Assembly: GCF_046000175.1 (NCBI RefSeq)
Contig: NZ_JBEOMB010000020.1
Span: 1-64,000 of the forward strand
Source: Rhodoplanes sp046000175
GTDB taxonomy: Bacteria; Pseudomonadota; Alphaproteobacteria; Rhizobiales; Xanthobacteraceae
Length of the DNA: 64,000 bases
Reading direction: 5' to 3'
The position numbers and the translations under genes are program-made. Shown here piece after piece: positions 8,368-18,322 of this stretch. The notes under the pieces are model-generated. The model saw only the letters and a program-made list of their open reading frames with translations. It made no database searches and was not told where the DNA came from. The stretch's first letter is position 1, and every line of letters begins with the position of its first letter.

Positions 8368-9030
8368 TCAGGCCGCGGCGCTGGAGGTCCGCGGCAGGTC
8401 GGGGGTCGGCAGGTCGGGGGTCGTGGCGCCCTGCGAAGGGTCGGCGTTCTCGGCCGGCCGGGAGACGATCGCCCGGGCGAGAATCTCGGCGACCTTTCGG
8501 CCGTCGGCGACGACCCGCAGCATAGGCTCGGGACGGCGCAGATGCCATGGCCGAGCGTGCGGCCACAGGATCGGATAGGCGATCTTGACGCCGCCGGTCA
8601 GGACCACCGGGACGTCGCCGGAGCCGTCGCGATAGAGGCGCACGGCCGCCGCCCCGATGTGCTTGAACGGCAGGTTCAGGGTCATCGGGAAGGCGACGCC
8701 GTACTGCAGGATGATCCGGCGGGACGTGATCGTGTACGTCGTGGTCCGCCGGACCAGATAGGCGAACAGCCCCAGGATGCCGATCGCGGCGAGCGCGAGC
8801 GGCACCACCCACATGGCCGCGACGACGGCTCCGGCCAGGGAGCCCTCGTCCGCATAGGTGGACGCGCCGAACCACAGGAGGAGCACCGCGAAATAGACGG
8901 CGGCCTTCCGGACGTGGAACACGTGCACGGCCAGCGGCGCGAGGAGTGGCCCGCCCCGCCACAGGATCTCTTCACCGTCGGGAAGAGCTTCCGGCAGGGG
9001 ACGGGGTTCCCAGGGCTTCAGCCATCTCAC
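8368..9030 (-). CDS. puhB: photosynthetic complex assembly protein PuhB
   Basis: A 220-residue membrane protein from GTG 9030, which overlaps the puhA stop (GTGA). It has an N-terminal soluble part (PDGEEILWRGGP), hydrophobic segments around residues 40-60 and 70-95, and a PH-like region with TTTYTITSRRIILQYG and LPFKHIGAAAVRLY. PuhB is known to assist reaction-centre assembly. A longer frame through 9297 exists but its extension overlaps puhA out of frame. Confidence 0.93.
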   Translation of the reverse strand: MRWLKPWEPRPLPEALPDGEEILWRGGPLLAPLAVHVFHVRKAAVYFAVLLLWFGASTYADEGSLAGAVVAAMWVVPLALAAIGILGLFAYLVRRTTTYTITSRRIILQYGVAFPMTLNLPFKHIGAAAVRLYRDGSGDVPVVLTGGVKIAYPILWPHARPWHLRRPEPMLRVVADGRKVAEILARAIVSRPAENADPSQGATTPDLPTPDLPRTSSAAA

Positions 9031-9806
9031 AGGAGCGGCTCCGCACGGGCCGGGGTGGCGTAGAGCTTGCCGCCGGCGAAGTAGGCCGACACCTTGTCCT
9101 CCTCGAGCGCCGTGATCTGGCTGCCGCTCTTGATCGGCGGAACGCCGGCGAACTGGCTGGCCAGCACGGCCGGAACCGAGAGCTCCTTGCGCACGCCGTC
9201 GACATAGGCGAACACGGCCGGCAGCATCACGGTCTTGCCCTTGCCGGCGAGCGCGACCTCGTAGTAGCGCACGATCGGCTCGGCCCGGTCGATCCACAGC
9301 TCGGTGACCGTGCCGGCGATCTCGCCGTCGGCGGCGACCACGTTGAAGCCGCGCGGATCCGGATCGTTCTCGTCGACCCAGTGGTCGGTCGCGACGCGCA
9401 GCGGCACGATGCGGTTCTCGCCGGCCCAGGTGAGGTCCGGATGGTCGGCGCGCTCCGCATAGGCGGCCGGGCCGACGCCCGTGGCCATCGGATCGCCGAC
9501 CGGCTCGAACGGCGAGCCCGCATGCGGGCCCGGCTTCACGCGGGTGTCGATCGTCAGCGGGGCGTAGGACGGCACCGTGACGGTGGCGCCGCTCGCCAGC
9601 AGATAGGTCTTGGGCTCGGGCGGGCGCGGCCAGCCGACCACCTCGACCTGACCGCCGGACGCGACGGTGCGATCGGAATCGAGCGGATAGCCTTCGCGCT
9701 TGTCCTCGCGCCGGAGATAGAAGATCAGCCCGGCGAAGAAGATCCAGAAGGCGTAGAGAACGACTTGGGCAACGTCCATATATCCAGTGAAGGCGCCGGT
9801 TTGCAT
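9027..9806 (-). CDS. puhA: photosynthetic reaction centre H subunit
   Basis: A 259-residue protein, ATG 9806 with GGAGG 7 nt upstream. One N-terminal transmembrane helix (about residues 10-32, ending IFYLRREDKREGYPL) is followed by the cytoplasmic PRC-barrel domain (YYEVALAGKGKTVMLP, SQITALEEDKVSAYFAGG). It caps the L/M core and takes part in proton delivery to QB. The L/M genes are not in this window. Confidence 0.97.
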   Translation of the reverse strand: MQTGAFTGYMDVAQVVLYAFWIFFAGLIFYLRREDKREGYPLDSDRTVASGGQVEVVGWPRPPEPKTYLLASGATVTVPSYAPLTIDTRVKPGPHAGSPFEPVGDPMATGVGPAAYAERADHPDLTWAGENRIVPLRVATDHWVDENDPDPRGFNVVAADGEIAGTVTELWIDRAEPIVRYYEVALAGKGKTVMLPAVFAYVDGVRKELSVPAVLASQFAGVPPIKSGSQITALEEDKVSAYFAGGKLYATPARAEPLL

Positions 9807-9829
9807 GAAAGACCTCCGCGCAATGACGG

Positions 9830-11281
9830 CTAGCCGGGAAATTCGGCCAGACCGAACTTCAGGGAAGATTGCCCTTTCGCGCTCGCTAAACGAACGAGCG
9901 GTCCGATGGCAATCAGGGTGATGAACAGAAGCACGACTTCGATGCCGTAGACGAAGCCGTAGGCGGACGCGACGCTGGAGAAGGTCGATCCGAACGCTCC
10001 GCCCGTGACGAGATCGGCGACGACGTCCCGGATGGCGCCGCCGGACGCGATGGCGACGCCCGCCGCCGTCGCCTGGACGGCTCCCCAGGCCCCGAGGGCG
10101 AGACCGCTCTCGCCTTCGCGGCCGAGCGACATCGCCGCCGTCAGGGTGCCGACCGCGAACAAGCCGCTGCCGAAGCCGATCAGCGCGGTGCCGATGCGGA
10201 ACAGCAGGGGCGAGTCGATCGGGGCCGAGATGATCACGGCCACGAAGGCCAGCACGCCGGCGACCACACCCCAGCGGGCGAGCCGGTAGGGGTCGACGCC
10301 GCGGCCGAGCTGGCGAGCCGCCAGCCAGAAGCCGACCAGGCTTCCGGCCGACATCAGCGCGGTCAGCAGCGTGGTGGCGCCGACCGAGAGATGCAGGACC
10401 TGCCCGCCATACGGCTCGAGCAGAATGTCCTGCATGCTGAATCCAGCCGTGCCGCAGCCGACGACGACCAGCACCCGGGTCGAGTGCCCGCTCGCCGTGA
10501 AGGCGCGCCAGGACTCCCGGAACGACGGCCGCGGCCCCTCGCGGTTGGTGCGCGAGGGATCGCGCGGCTCCTGCTTCCACAGGGCCACGCTGTTGAGGAT
10601 CATGGTGACGAGCGCCGCACCCTGGATCATCTGGATCAGGCGCAGCGGGCTGAAATCGGTGAGCCAGCGGCCGTAGATCAGCGACGCGCCGACCATGCCG
10701 ACCAGCAGCATGACGTAGAGGAACGCGACGACGCGCGGCCGCTTCTCCTCGGGCACGATGTCGGTGGCGAGCGCGAGGCCGGCCGTCTGGGTCGTGTGCA
10801 GGCCGGCGCCGACCAGGAGGAACGCCAGCGCGGCCCCGACATGGCCGATCCAGATCGGGCCGTGCGCGTCGCCGGTGAGGATCAGCAGCGAGAACGGCAT
10901 GATCGAGAAGCCGCCGAACTGCAGCATCGTGCCGCCCCAGATATAGGGGACGCGGCGCCAGCCGAGCGCCGAGCGGCGGTTGTCCGACTTGAAGCCGATC
11001 AGCGCCCGGAACGGCGCGAAGACCAGCGGCAGCGATACCATCAGGGCGACCAGCCAGCTCGGCACGCCCATCTCGACGATCATGACGCGATTGAGGGTGC
11101 CGGTGAGCAGCACCAGCGCCATGCCGACCGATACCTGGAACAGCGACAGGCGCAGGAGGCGCCCCATCGGGACCTCCTTGGTCGCCACGTCGGCGAACGG
11201 CAGGAAGCGCGGCCCGAGCTGCCCGAGGATGCCGAGAAACGCGCTGCCGAGGGTTCCGACCTTCTGTTTCTTCTTGGTCAT
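9830..11281 (-). CDS. lhaA: light-harvesting complex assembly protein LhaA (PucC/MFS family)
   Basis: A 483-residue, roughly 12-helix major-facilitator-like protein. The PucC family marks GTLNRVMIVEMGVPSWLVA, PYIWGGTMLQFGG and MQDILLEPYGGQVLHLSVG are present. LhaA is required for LH1 assembly, probably by handing over bacteriochlorophyll. Start ATG 11281 overlaps the bchM stop by ATGA; puhA follows after 23 nt. The 661-residue frame on this strand only adds an out-of-frame stretch over bchM. Confidence 0.95.
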   Translation of the reverse strand: MTKKKQKVGTLGSAFLGILGQLGPRFLPFADVATKEVPMGRLLRLSLFQVSVGMALVLLTGTLNRVMIVEMGVPSWLVALMVSLPLVFAPFRALIGFKSDNRRSALGWRRVPYIWGGTMLQFGGFSIMPFSLLILTGDAHGPIWIGHVGAALAFLLVGAGLHTTQTAGLALATDIVPEEKRPRVVAFLYVMLLVGMVGASLIYGRWLTDFSPLRLIQMIQGAALVTMILNSVALWKQEPRDPSRTNREGPRPSFRESWRAFTASGHSTRVLVVVGCGTAGFSMQDILLEPYGGQVLHLSVGATTLLTALMSAGSLVGFWLAARQLGRGVDPYRLARWGVVAGVLAFVAVIISAPIDSPLLFRIGTALIGFGSGLFAVGTLTAAMSLGREGESGLALGAWGAVQATAAGVAIASGGAIRDVVADLVTGGAFGSTFSSVASAYGFVYGIEVVLLFITLIAIGPLVRLASAKGQSSLKFGLAEFPG

Positions 11282-11976
11282 GACGGCACGAGCTCCAGGG
11301 CCTGCGACGTGTAGAAGCCGACCGCGATCCGCCGGGTGCGGCCGGGCCGCCAGCGGGCGAGATCGGGATCGGCCGCGATCAGCTCGTACAGATGCTCCTC
11401 GCGCACCGGCTCGATCGACGGCGCGCGGTCGCTGCGCGGGAAGAAGCCGCCGACGAAATGCATCAGCGCGAGCGCCTTGGTGCGCGGCGCGAAGGTGAAG
11501 ACGAGCGAGCGCGAGGTGCGGGCCGCGAGCCCGGCGATCACCCGCACGGCGTCCTCGGCCCGGTAGTGGATGATCGAGTCCATGGCGACGACGTGATCGA
11601 ACTCGCCGAACTCGGGCGACAGCATGTCGCCGGCCACGAACGTCACCCGGCCGGCGAGGTCGGCCGGGATGCGCTCGCGCGCGAGATCGAGCAGCGTCGG
11701 CGAGAGGTCGACGGCGACCACCTCGGCGCCGCGACGCGCCGCCTCGATCGACAGCATGCCGGGGCCGCAGCCGGCGTCCAGGATGCGGCGGCCGGAGAGG
11801 TCGTCGGGCAGCCACGACAGGAGCGTCGCGCGCATGTCGTCGCGGCCCTTGCGCACCGTCGCGCGGATGCCGGAGACCGGCGCGTCGGAGGTCAGGCGCG
11901 CCCAGGCGTCGGCCGCCGTGCGATCGAAATAGGCCTCGATCTCGCCGCGTCGCTCCTGGTAGGTCTCGCCCTGCAT
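11278..11976 (-). CDS. bchM: Mg-protoporphyrin O-methyltransferase
   Basis: A 233-residue SAM methyltransferase from ATG 11976 (MQGETYQERRGEIEAYFDRT). Motif I is LDAGCGPGMLSIEA, followed by VVAVDLSPTLLDLA and VVAMDSIIHYRAEDAV, as in BchM. It methylates the C13 propionate of Mg-protoporphyrin IX. An in-frame GTG at 12081, one nt after the bchL stop, would add 35 low-complexity residues. I prefer 11976 because known BchM proteins begin there, but coupling to bchL makes 12081 possible. Confidence 0.93.
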   Translation of the reverse strand: MQGETYQERRGEIEAYFDRTAADAWARLTSDAPVSGIRATVRKGRDDMRATLLSWLPDDLSGRRILDAGCGPGMLSIEAARRGAEVVAVDLSPTLLDLARERIPADLAGRVTFVAGDMLSPEFGEFDHVVAMDSIIHYRAEDAVRVIAGLAARTSRSLVFTFAPRTKALALMHFVGGFFPRSDRAPSIEPVREEHLYELIAADPDLARWRPGRTRRIAVGFYTSQALELVPS

Positions 11977-12082
11977 CCCTCGTCGTCCTGTCGTTCGCGG
12001 TCCTGCCGTCGTGCCCCGATCCTTCGGCGGCCCGATCGGCGTCCGCGCCGACCGGTCGTGTGCGGATCGCTCGTCGCTCACC

Positions 12083-13036
12083 TCAATCGTAGCCCAGGAG
12101 ATCGAAGATCTCGCGGTCCTTGAGCGGCGTCGGGGTCAGCGGATCGACGCCGGCCCACAGCTTCTCGGCGAGCTGCAGATACTCGTTCTGAACCGCGATC
12201 ACCTCGTCGGTCGGATCCATCTCGAACAGCGTCGCCTTCTTCAGGCGGCTGCGGCGGACCACGTCGAGGTCGCGGATATGGGCGAGCGTCTTGAGCCCGG
12301 TGCGGCCGCAGAAGCGGTCGATCTCGTCGGTCGCCGCCGAGCGGTTGGCGATGACGCCGCCGACCCGCACCTTGTAGTTCTTGGCCTTCGCCTGGATGGC
12401 CGCGGCGATGCGGTTCATCGCGAAGATCGAGTCGAAGTCGTTGGCCGTGACGATCAGGGCGCGGTCGGCGTGCTGGAGGGGGGCCGCGAAGCCGCCGCAC
12501 ACCACGTCGCCGAGCACGTCGAACACCACGACGTCGGTGTCGTCGAGCAGATGGTGCTCCTTGAGGAGCTTGACGGTCTGGCCGACGACGTAGCCGCCGC
12601 AGCCGGTGCCGGCCGGCGGACCGCCGGCCTCGACGCACATGACGCCGTTGTAGCCCTCGTAGACGAAGTCCTCCATCCGCAGCTCCTCGGAGTGGAAGTT
12701 CACCGACTCGAGGATGTCGATGACGGTCGGCACCAGGCACTTGGTCAGCGTGAAGGTCGAGTCGTGCTTGGGATCGCAGCCGATCTGCAGCACGCGCTTG
12801 CCGAGCTTGGAGAACGCGACCGACAGGTTCGACGAGGTCGTCGACTTGCCGATGCCGCCCTTGCCGTAGACGGCGAACACCTTGGCGGTGCCGATCTGGA
12901 CGCGCGGGTCGAGCTGGACCTGCACGCTGCCTTCGCCGTCCTCGCGGCCGGCGTTCTCGGCGGCCGCGCAGGACCCGCAGCCCTCCTGCTTGACGGGCTC
13001 ACCGGTGAGATCGGCCGGGCGGGGGATGACGGTCAT
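12083..13036 (-). CDS. bchL: light-independent protochlorophyllide reductase, Fe protein BchL
   Basis: A 317-residue NifH-like ATPase that reduces the BchN-BchB component with electrons from ferredoxin. The P-loop is YGKGGIGKSTTSSNLS. The 4Fe-4S ligands lie in GGPPAGTGCGGYV and GDVVCGGFAAP, with the switch segment GCDPKHDSTFTLT. A short N-terminal extension carries a CGSC pair. ATG 13036 overlaps the bchH stop (ATGA). The 667-residue frame seen here runs back over bchH and is a shadow. Confidence 0.97.
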   Translation of the reverse strand: MTVIPRPADLTGEPVKQEGCGSCAAAENAGREDGEGSVQVQLDPRVQIGTAKVFAVYGKGGIGKSTTSSNLSVAFSKLGKRVLQIGCDPKHDSTFTLTKCLVPTVIDILESVNFHSEELRMEDFVYEGYNGVMCVEAGGPPAGTGCGGYVVGQTVKLLKEHHLLDDTDVVVFDVLGDVVCGGFAAPLQHADRALIVTANDFDSIFAMNRIAAAIQAKAKNYKVRVGGVIANRSAATDEIDRFCGRTGLKTLAHIRDLDVVRRSRLKKATLFEMDPTDEVIAVQNEYLQLAEKLWAGVDPLTPTPLKDREIFDLLGYD

Positions 13037-16000
13037 GCGGCGGCTCCTTGGTCGACACCTTCGAGGCGGTCCTCCAGCTCCTCGCCGGCGCGCCGCAGCG
13101 CGTCGAGCATGGCCTCGTCGGGCGTCCAGTAGCGACGCTCGTGGGCCTCGAGCAGCCGATGTGCGACTTTCGCCGAGGCGACCGGATTGAGGTCGGCCAG
13201 GCGTCGCCGCATCTTCTCGTCGAGCATGAAGGTCTGGGTCAGCTGCTCGTACACCCACGGCGCCACCTGGCCCGTGGTCGCCGACCAGCCGAGCGTGTTG
13301 GTGACCTGCGCCTCGATGTTGCGCACGCCTTCGTAGCCGTGCGCGAGCAGCGCCTCGTACCATTTCGGATTGAGGGCGCGGGTGTGGGTCTCCAGCGCCA
13401 CCTGCTCGGCGAGCGTACGCACCGTGCCCTCGCCGCGGGTCTGGTCGCCGATATAGACCGACGCCGTGGTGCCGCGGGCGCGCTGCACGGCGCGCGTGAT
13501 GCCGCCGAGCGTGTCGAAGTAGTGGTCGATCGTGGTGATGCCGAGCTCGACCGAGTCGAGATTCTGGTAGGTGAGATCGACGCTCGACAGCACGTGGGAC
13601 AAGACCTTGTCCTGGCGGGCCGGCTTGCCGTCGACCCCGTAGGCGAAGCCCTTGCGCCGCATGTAGGCCTCGGCGAGCTCGTCCTCGTCGTTCCAGCCGC
13701 CCTGGTCGATGAGCTGGTTGACGTTGGAGCCGTAGGCGCCGTCGGCGTTGGAGAACACGCGCAGCGACGCCTCCTCGATCGAGCCGCCGTTGGCCGCCTG
13801 ATAGGCGAGCGCGTGCTTGCGCACGAAGTTCGTCTCGGCCGGCTCGTCGGCTTGCGCCGCGAGCAGCGCGGCCTCGGCGAGCAGCTTGGTCTGCATCGGC
13901 AGGAGGTCGCGGAAGATGCCCGACAGCGTGACGACGACGTCGATGCGCGGTCGGCCGAGCTTCTCCAGCGAGACGAGCTGGGCGCCGCAGACGCGGCCGT
14001 AGCTGTCGTGGCGCGGCTCGGCGCCCATCAGCCACAGCGTCTGGGCGATGGGGCCGCCTTCGGTCTTCAGGTTGTCGGTGCCCCACAGGACCATGGCGAT
14101 GGTCTCGGGCACCGCGTGGCCGTCGGCCTGCCAGCGGGCGAGCAGGCGCTCGGCCTGGCGGGCGCCGTCCTGGATCGCGAAGGCGCTCGGGATGCGGAAC
14201 GGATCGAAGCCGTGCAGGTTGCGGCCGGTCGGCAGCACGTCGGTGGTGCGCAGGAGATCACCGCCCGGCGCCGGGGCGAGATAGCGCCCGTCGAGCGCCT
14301 TGACGATCGCCGGCAGCTCGTGGTCGACGGCCAGGAGCTTGTCGAGCGCGGCGCGCTTCTCGGCCTCGGTCACGCCGGCGGCGTCGAGCATCTCGGCGCG
14401 CTCGGGCGCGGTCGGCACCTCGCCGACCACGTGCAGGCCGTGCGGGATCAGCGTGTATTCGAGCTCCAGCACCTTGTTGGTGAGCGCTGCGATCTCGGTC
14501 ACCGGGTCGTCCCAGGCGGGCTCGACGGGGGCCAGATTGACGGCCGAGGCCTGCGCCTGCACCAGCACGGCGAGCGCGGTGCGGCTCTCCGGATCGGTGT
14601 CGGGCTCCAGCGCCCGCCAGCGGTCGAGCGAGGACTTGAGATCCAGCAGCCCGCGATACAGGCCCGCATTGGTGATCGGCGGCGTGAGATAGCTGATCAG
14701 CGCGGCGCCGGCGCGGCGCTTGGCGAGCGTGCCCTCGGACGGGTTGTTGGAGGCGTAGAGATAGAGGTTCGGCAGGTCGCCGATCAGGCGGTCCGGCCAG
14801 CACTCGCCCGACATGCCGGCCTGCTTGCCGGGCATGAACTCGAGCGCCCCGTGGGTGCCGAAATGCAGCACCGCATGCGCGCCGAAGTCCTCCTTGATCC
14901 AGCGGTAGAACGCCGAGAAGGCATGGGTCGGGGCGAAGCCGCGCTCGAACAGCAGCCGCATCGGGTCGCCCTCGTAGCCGAAGGCGGGCTGCACGCCGAC
15001 GAAGACGTTGCCGAAGGTCTCGCCGAGCACGAACAGGCTGCGGCCGTCGGTGAGATGGCGGCCGGGCGCCGGGCCCCACTGCTTCTCGATCTCGGCGAGG
15101 TGCTTCTCGCGGCGGACATGCTCGTCGGCGCCGATCTTGGCGGCGACATTGGCCTCGCTGCCGTGGCGCGCCGCGTTGCCCTTGAGGATGCGGTCGCGCA
15201 GGTCGTCGACCGTCTCCGGCACCTCGACCTTGTAGCCGGCGTCGCGCAGCGTCTTCAGCGTGTTGTGCAGCGAGGCGAAGACCGACAGGAAGGCCGCCGT
15301 GCCGATCGCGCCGGCGTTCGGCGGGAAGTTGAAGATGACGATCGCGACCTTGCGCTCGGCCCGCTTGGCGCGGCGCAGGGCGACCAGCTTGGCGACGCGC
15401 GCGGCGAGCGTGCCGGCGCGCTCCGGGTGCGCCGTCATCTCGCGCTGGCCCTCGTCGCGCGGGCCGGCATTGTCGGACAGGATCGAGCGGCCGCCGAAGG
15501 TCATCGGCCAGATGGCGCCGTCGAGCTCGGGGATCGCCACCATCATGGTGGCCTCGACCGGCATCAGGCCGCGCGGGTCGGCCTGCCACTGCTCGAGCGT
15601 CTGGAACTCGACCGGATGCGCCGCGATGTAGGGCACATCGAGCCTGGCCAGCAGCTCGGCGGCGGCGCGGGCGTCGTTGTAGGCCGGGCCGCCGACCAGC
15701 GAGAAGCCGGTGAGCGACACCACGGCGTCGACGGTCGCGCGGCCGTCCTTCATGAAGAAGGCCTCGACGGCGGGGCGCTGGTCGAGCCCCGACGCGAAGG
15801 CCGGGATGACGCGCAGGCCCTTGGCCTCCAGCGCCTTGATGACGCCGTCGTAGTGGGCGGCGTTGCCGGCCAGCACGTAGGAGCGCATCACCAGCACGCC
15901 CACCGTGCCGTTCGGGCCGGCGGTCGGCAGCTCGGCGAGCTTCTCGGTGACCCGGCCCTTGACGGCCGGATGATAGAGGCCGACGTCCGGATACTCGACC

Positions 16001-16650
16001 GGCGGGCCCGACTTCACCGCGCTGCGCAGCCCCTTGCGCGGGCCGTCGGCATAGCGCTCGACCATCAGGCGGACGAGATTGGTGATGTTCTCGTCGGTGC
16101 CGGCGAGCCAGTACTGCAGCACCAGGAAGTAGGCGCGCAGATCCTGGGCCGTGCCCGGGATGAAGCGCAGGAACTTCGGGATCTGGCGCAGCATCTTCAT
16201 CTGCCCCTGGCCGTTCGATCCCGGCCCTTCGGAGCTCTTGCCGCGCAGCCGCTTGAGCAGGCTCAGCACGCCCATCGTCTCGCCCGACATGCTGAACTTG
16301 TGCATGCGGGTGAGGCGCACCACCTCGCCGGCGGCGAGCGCGCAGACGATCGCGTCGCACTTGTCGCGCCGCGCCTGCAGGGCGGGCAGCACCGGGCGGA
16401 TGTGCTCGTCGAGGAACAGCATCGTGGCGACGACGATGTCGGCCGATGCGATGTCCGCGAGGCAGCGCGACAGCGCCGCCTGGTCACCGCCCCATTCGTC
16501 GGCCGCGTGCATCACCAGGTCGAGACCGGGCAGCTCGCGCGACAGCACGGCGCGGGCACGCGCCACCGAGCCCGCGAGATGGCTGTCCATCGTCACGATG
16601 ACGACGCGGATCGGGGTCGTGTCAGCGGGCGAAGTACGCTTTCGCATCAT
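13033..16650 (-). CDS. bchH: magnesium chelatase subunit H
   Basis: A 1205-residue porphyrin-binding large subunit of Mg-chelatase, which inserts Mg into protoporphyrin IX with BchI and BchD (both outside the window). CobN/BchH-family segments include VVIVTMDSHLAGSVARA near the N terminus, the central HFGTHGALEFMPGKQ and the C-terminal VFSNADGAYGSNVNQL. Length is normal for the family. Its start overlaps bchB by 29 nt and its stop overlaps bchL. A 1206-residue antisense ORF across it is a GC-bias artefact. Confidence 0.97.
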   Translation of the reverse strand: MMRKRTSPADTTPIRVVIVTMDSHLAGSVARARAVLSRELPGLDLVMHAADEWGGDQAALSRCLADIASADIVVATMLFLDEHIRPVLPALQARRDKCDAIVCALAAGEVVRLTRMHKFSMSGETMGVLSLLKRLRGKSSEGPGSNGQGQMKMLRQIPKFLRFIPGTAQDLRAYFLVLQYWLAGTDENITNLVRLMVERYADGPRKGLRSAVKSGPPVEYPDVGLYHPAVKGRVTEKLAELPTAGPNGTVGVLVMRSYVLAGNAAHYDGVIKALEAKGLRVIPAFASGLDQRPAVEAFFMKDGRATVDAVVSLTGFSLVGGPAYNDARAAAELLARLDVPYIAAHPVEFQTLEQWQADPRGLMPVEATMMVAIPELDGAIWPMTFGGRSILSDNAGPRDEGQREMTAHPERAGTLAARVAKLVALRRAKRAERKVAIVIFNFPPNAGAIGTAAFLSVFASLHNTLKTLRDAGYKVEVPETVDDLRDRILKGNAARHGSEANVAAKIGADEHVRREKHLAEIEKQWGPAPGRHLTDGRSLFVLGETFGNVFVGVQPAFGYEGDPMRLLFERGFAPTHAFSAFYRWIKEDFGAHAVLHFGTHGALEFMPGKQAGMSGECWPDRLIGDLPNLYLYASNNPSEGTLAKRRAGAALISYLTPPITNAGLYRGLLDLKSSLDRWRALEPDTDPESRTALAVLVQAQASAVNLAPVEPAWDDPVTEIAALTNKVLELEYTLIPHGLHVVGEVPTAPERAEMLDAAGVTEAEKRAALDKLLAVDHELPAIVKALDGRYLAPAPGGDLLRTTDVLPTGRNLHGFDPFRIPSAFAIQDGARQAERLLARWQADGHAVPETIAMVLWGTDNLKTEGGPIAQTLWLMGAEPRHDSYGRVCGAQLVSLEKLGRPRIDVVVTLSGIFRDLLPMQTKLLAEAALLAAQADEPAETNFVRKHALAYQAANGGSIEEASLRVFSNADGAYGSNVNQLIDQGGWNDEDELAEAYMRRKGFAYGVDGKPARQDKVLSHVLSSVDLTYQNLDSVELGITTIDHYFDTLGGITRAVQRARGTTASVYIGDQTRGEGTVRTLAEQVALETHTRALNPKWYEALLAHGYEGVRNIEAQVTNTLGWSATTGQVAPWVYEQLTQTFMLDEKMRRRLADLNPVASAKVAHRLLEAHERRYWTPDEAMLDALRRAGEELEDRLEGVDQGAAA

Positions 16651-18304
16651 ACAACGTCTCGACTGTGATCAGGGACAGACCGCGATCCTGCGCGAAGCGC
16701 TCGGTGTTGCGGCGGGCTTTTCCGCGCACGAAGAAGGGAATCTTGTGCAGTTCCTTCTCGGCGTCGGCGGCCCAGCGAATCGGGGGTGGTGCCGGGGGCG
16801 GCGAAACCGGCCCGCCGTCTGCGGACGGGACCGGGGAAGCACGGTCGAGAACCGACGCCGCGACGGCGGCGGCCGGCTCGAGCACCGGCGGGACGGCCGG
16901 CGCGGCGACAGGTGAGACGACGGACGGCGCCTCGGCGCGGGCCGCAGCGGCGGCGCCGTGCGACCCGAGATGCGAGGGCGCCGCGTCGGCGTGGAACTCG
17001 AAGTCCTCGCGGAACATCTGCAGGAGATGCTCCTCGAGGCCCATCATCAGCGGGTGCACGAAGGTGTCGAACAGCACGTTCGCGCCCTCGAAGCCCATCT
17101 GGGGCGAGTAGCGGGCCGGAAAGTCCTGCACGTGCACGGGCGCCGAGATGACGGCGCAGGGCACGCCCAGGCGCTTCGCCGTGTGGCGCTCCATCTGGGT
17201 GCCGAGCACCAGCTCGGGATGGGCGGCCGCGATCTTCTCCTCGACGTCCAGATAGTCGTCGGTGATCAGCGGCTCGACGCCGTACTTGGCCGCCGCGGCC
17301 CGCACCTCGCGGGCGAACTCGCGCGAGTAGGTGCCGAGCCCGACGACCTCGAAGCCCAGCTCCTCCGCCGCGATCCGAGCGGCCGCGATCGCGTGGGTCG
17401 CGTCGCCGAACACGAAGACGCGCTTGCCGGTGAGATACGTCGAGTCGACCGAGCGGGCATACCAGGGCGCACGGCTGCGCGTGTCGGCGAGAACCGGCGC
17501 TGCATCGACGCCGGCGAGCGCCGCGACCTCTTTCACGAAGTCGCAGGTCGCGCCGAAGCCGATCGGCACCACCTTGGTGGACTTCTGGCCGAAGCTGCGC
17601 TCCAGCCACTGCGCCGCCTGATAGCCGGTCTCGGGATAGAGCACGACGTTGAAGTCGGCCTCGCCGAGGCGGGCGAGGTCGGCCGGGCTGGCGCCGAGGG
17701 GCGCGACGACGTTCACGACGATGCCGAGCCGGTGGAGCAGACCGGTGACCTCGTGAACGTCGTCGCGGTGTCGGAAGCCGAGCGAGGTCGGCCCGAGGAT
17801 GTTGCAGCGGGGAGGCTGGTCCGGCGCCCGTGGCGGCCGCTTGGAGCCGGGCGGCGGCACGGAGGGACCGGCGAGAGTCCGGACGAGACGGTAGAAGGTC
17901 TCGGCCGCACCCCAGTTCTCCTTGCGCTGGTACGCGGGCAGCTCGAGCGGCACCACCGGGACCGGCAGCCCGAGCGCCTGGGCGAGACCGCCCGGGTCGT
18001 CCTGGATCAGCTCGGCCGTGCAGGACGCCCCGACCATCAGGGCCTGCGGGCGGAACCGCTCGTACGCCTCCTTCACGGAGGTCTTGAACAGCTCGGCGGT
18101 GTCGCCGCCGAGATCGCGGGCCTGGAAGGTCGTGTAGGTGACGGGCGGACGCTTCCGGGCGCGTTCGATCATGGTGAAGAGCAGGTCGGCATAGGTGTCG
18201 CCCTGCGGCGCGTGCAGCACGTAATGGACGCCCTCCATGGCGGCGGCGATGCGCATCGCACCGACATGCGGAGGAGCCTCGTATGTCCACACCGTGAGCT
18301 GCAT
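16622..18304 (-). CDS. bchB: light-independent protochlorophyllide reductase subunit B
   Basis: A 560-residue NifK-like subunit of the dark-operative reductase. Asp36 in APQGDTYAD is at exactly the position known to replace the fourth cysteine ligand of the catalytic 4Fe-4S cluster. The C-terminal small domain (PFFVRGKARRNTE) is present. It is longer than usual because of a Pro/Ala/Ser-rich linker of about 70 residues before that domain and a short Pro/Arg insert near residue 165. It follows bchN by 18 nt and overlaps bchH. Confidence 0.96.
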   Translation of the reverse strand: MQLTVWTYEAPPHVGAMRIAAAMEGVHYVLHAPQGDTYADLLFTMIERARKRPPVTYTTFQARDLGGDTAELFKTSVKEAYERFRPQALMVGASCTAELIQDDPGGLAQALGLPVPVVPLELPAYQRKENWGAAETFYRLVRTLAGPSVPPPGSKRPPRAPDQPPRCNILGPTSLGFRHRDDVHEVTGLLHRLGIVVNVVAPLGASPADLARLGEADFNVVLYPETGYQAAQWLERSFGQKSTKVVPIGFGATCDFVKEVAALAGVDAAPVLADTRSRAPWYARSVDSTYLTGKRVFVFGDATHAIAAARIAAEELGFEVVGLGTYSREFAREVRAAAAKYGVEPLITDDYLDVEEKIAAAHPELVLGTQMERHTAKRLGVPCAVISAPVHVQDFPARYSPQMGFEGANVLFDTFVHPLMMGLEEHLLQMFREDFEFHADAAPSHLGSHGAAAAARAEAPSVVSPVAAPAVPPVLEPAAAVAASVLDRASPVPSADGGPVSPPPAPPPIRWAADAEKELHKIPFFVRGKARRNTERFAQDRGLSLITVETLYDAKAYFAR

Positions 18305-18322
18305 GCTGCTACACCGTCCTCC

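Noticed and set aside
13048..16668. Open frame of 1206 codons antisense to bchH
   Set aside because: No domain, biased composition, and it mirrors a clearly real BchH.
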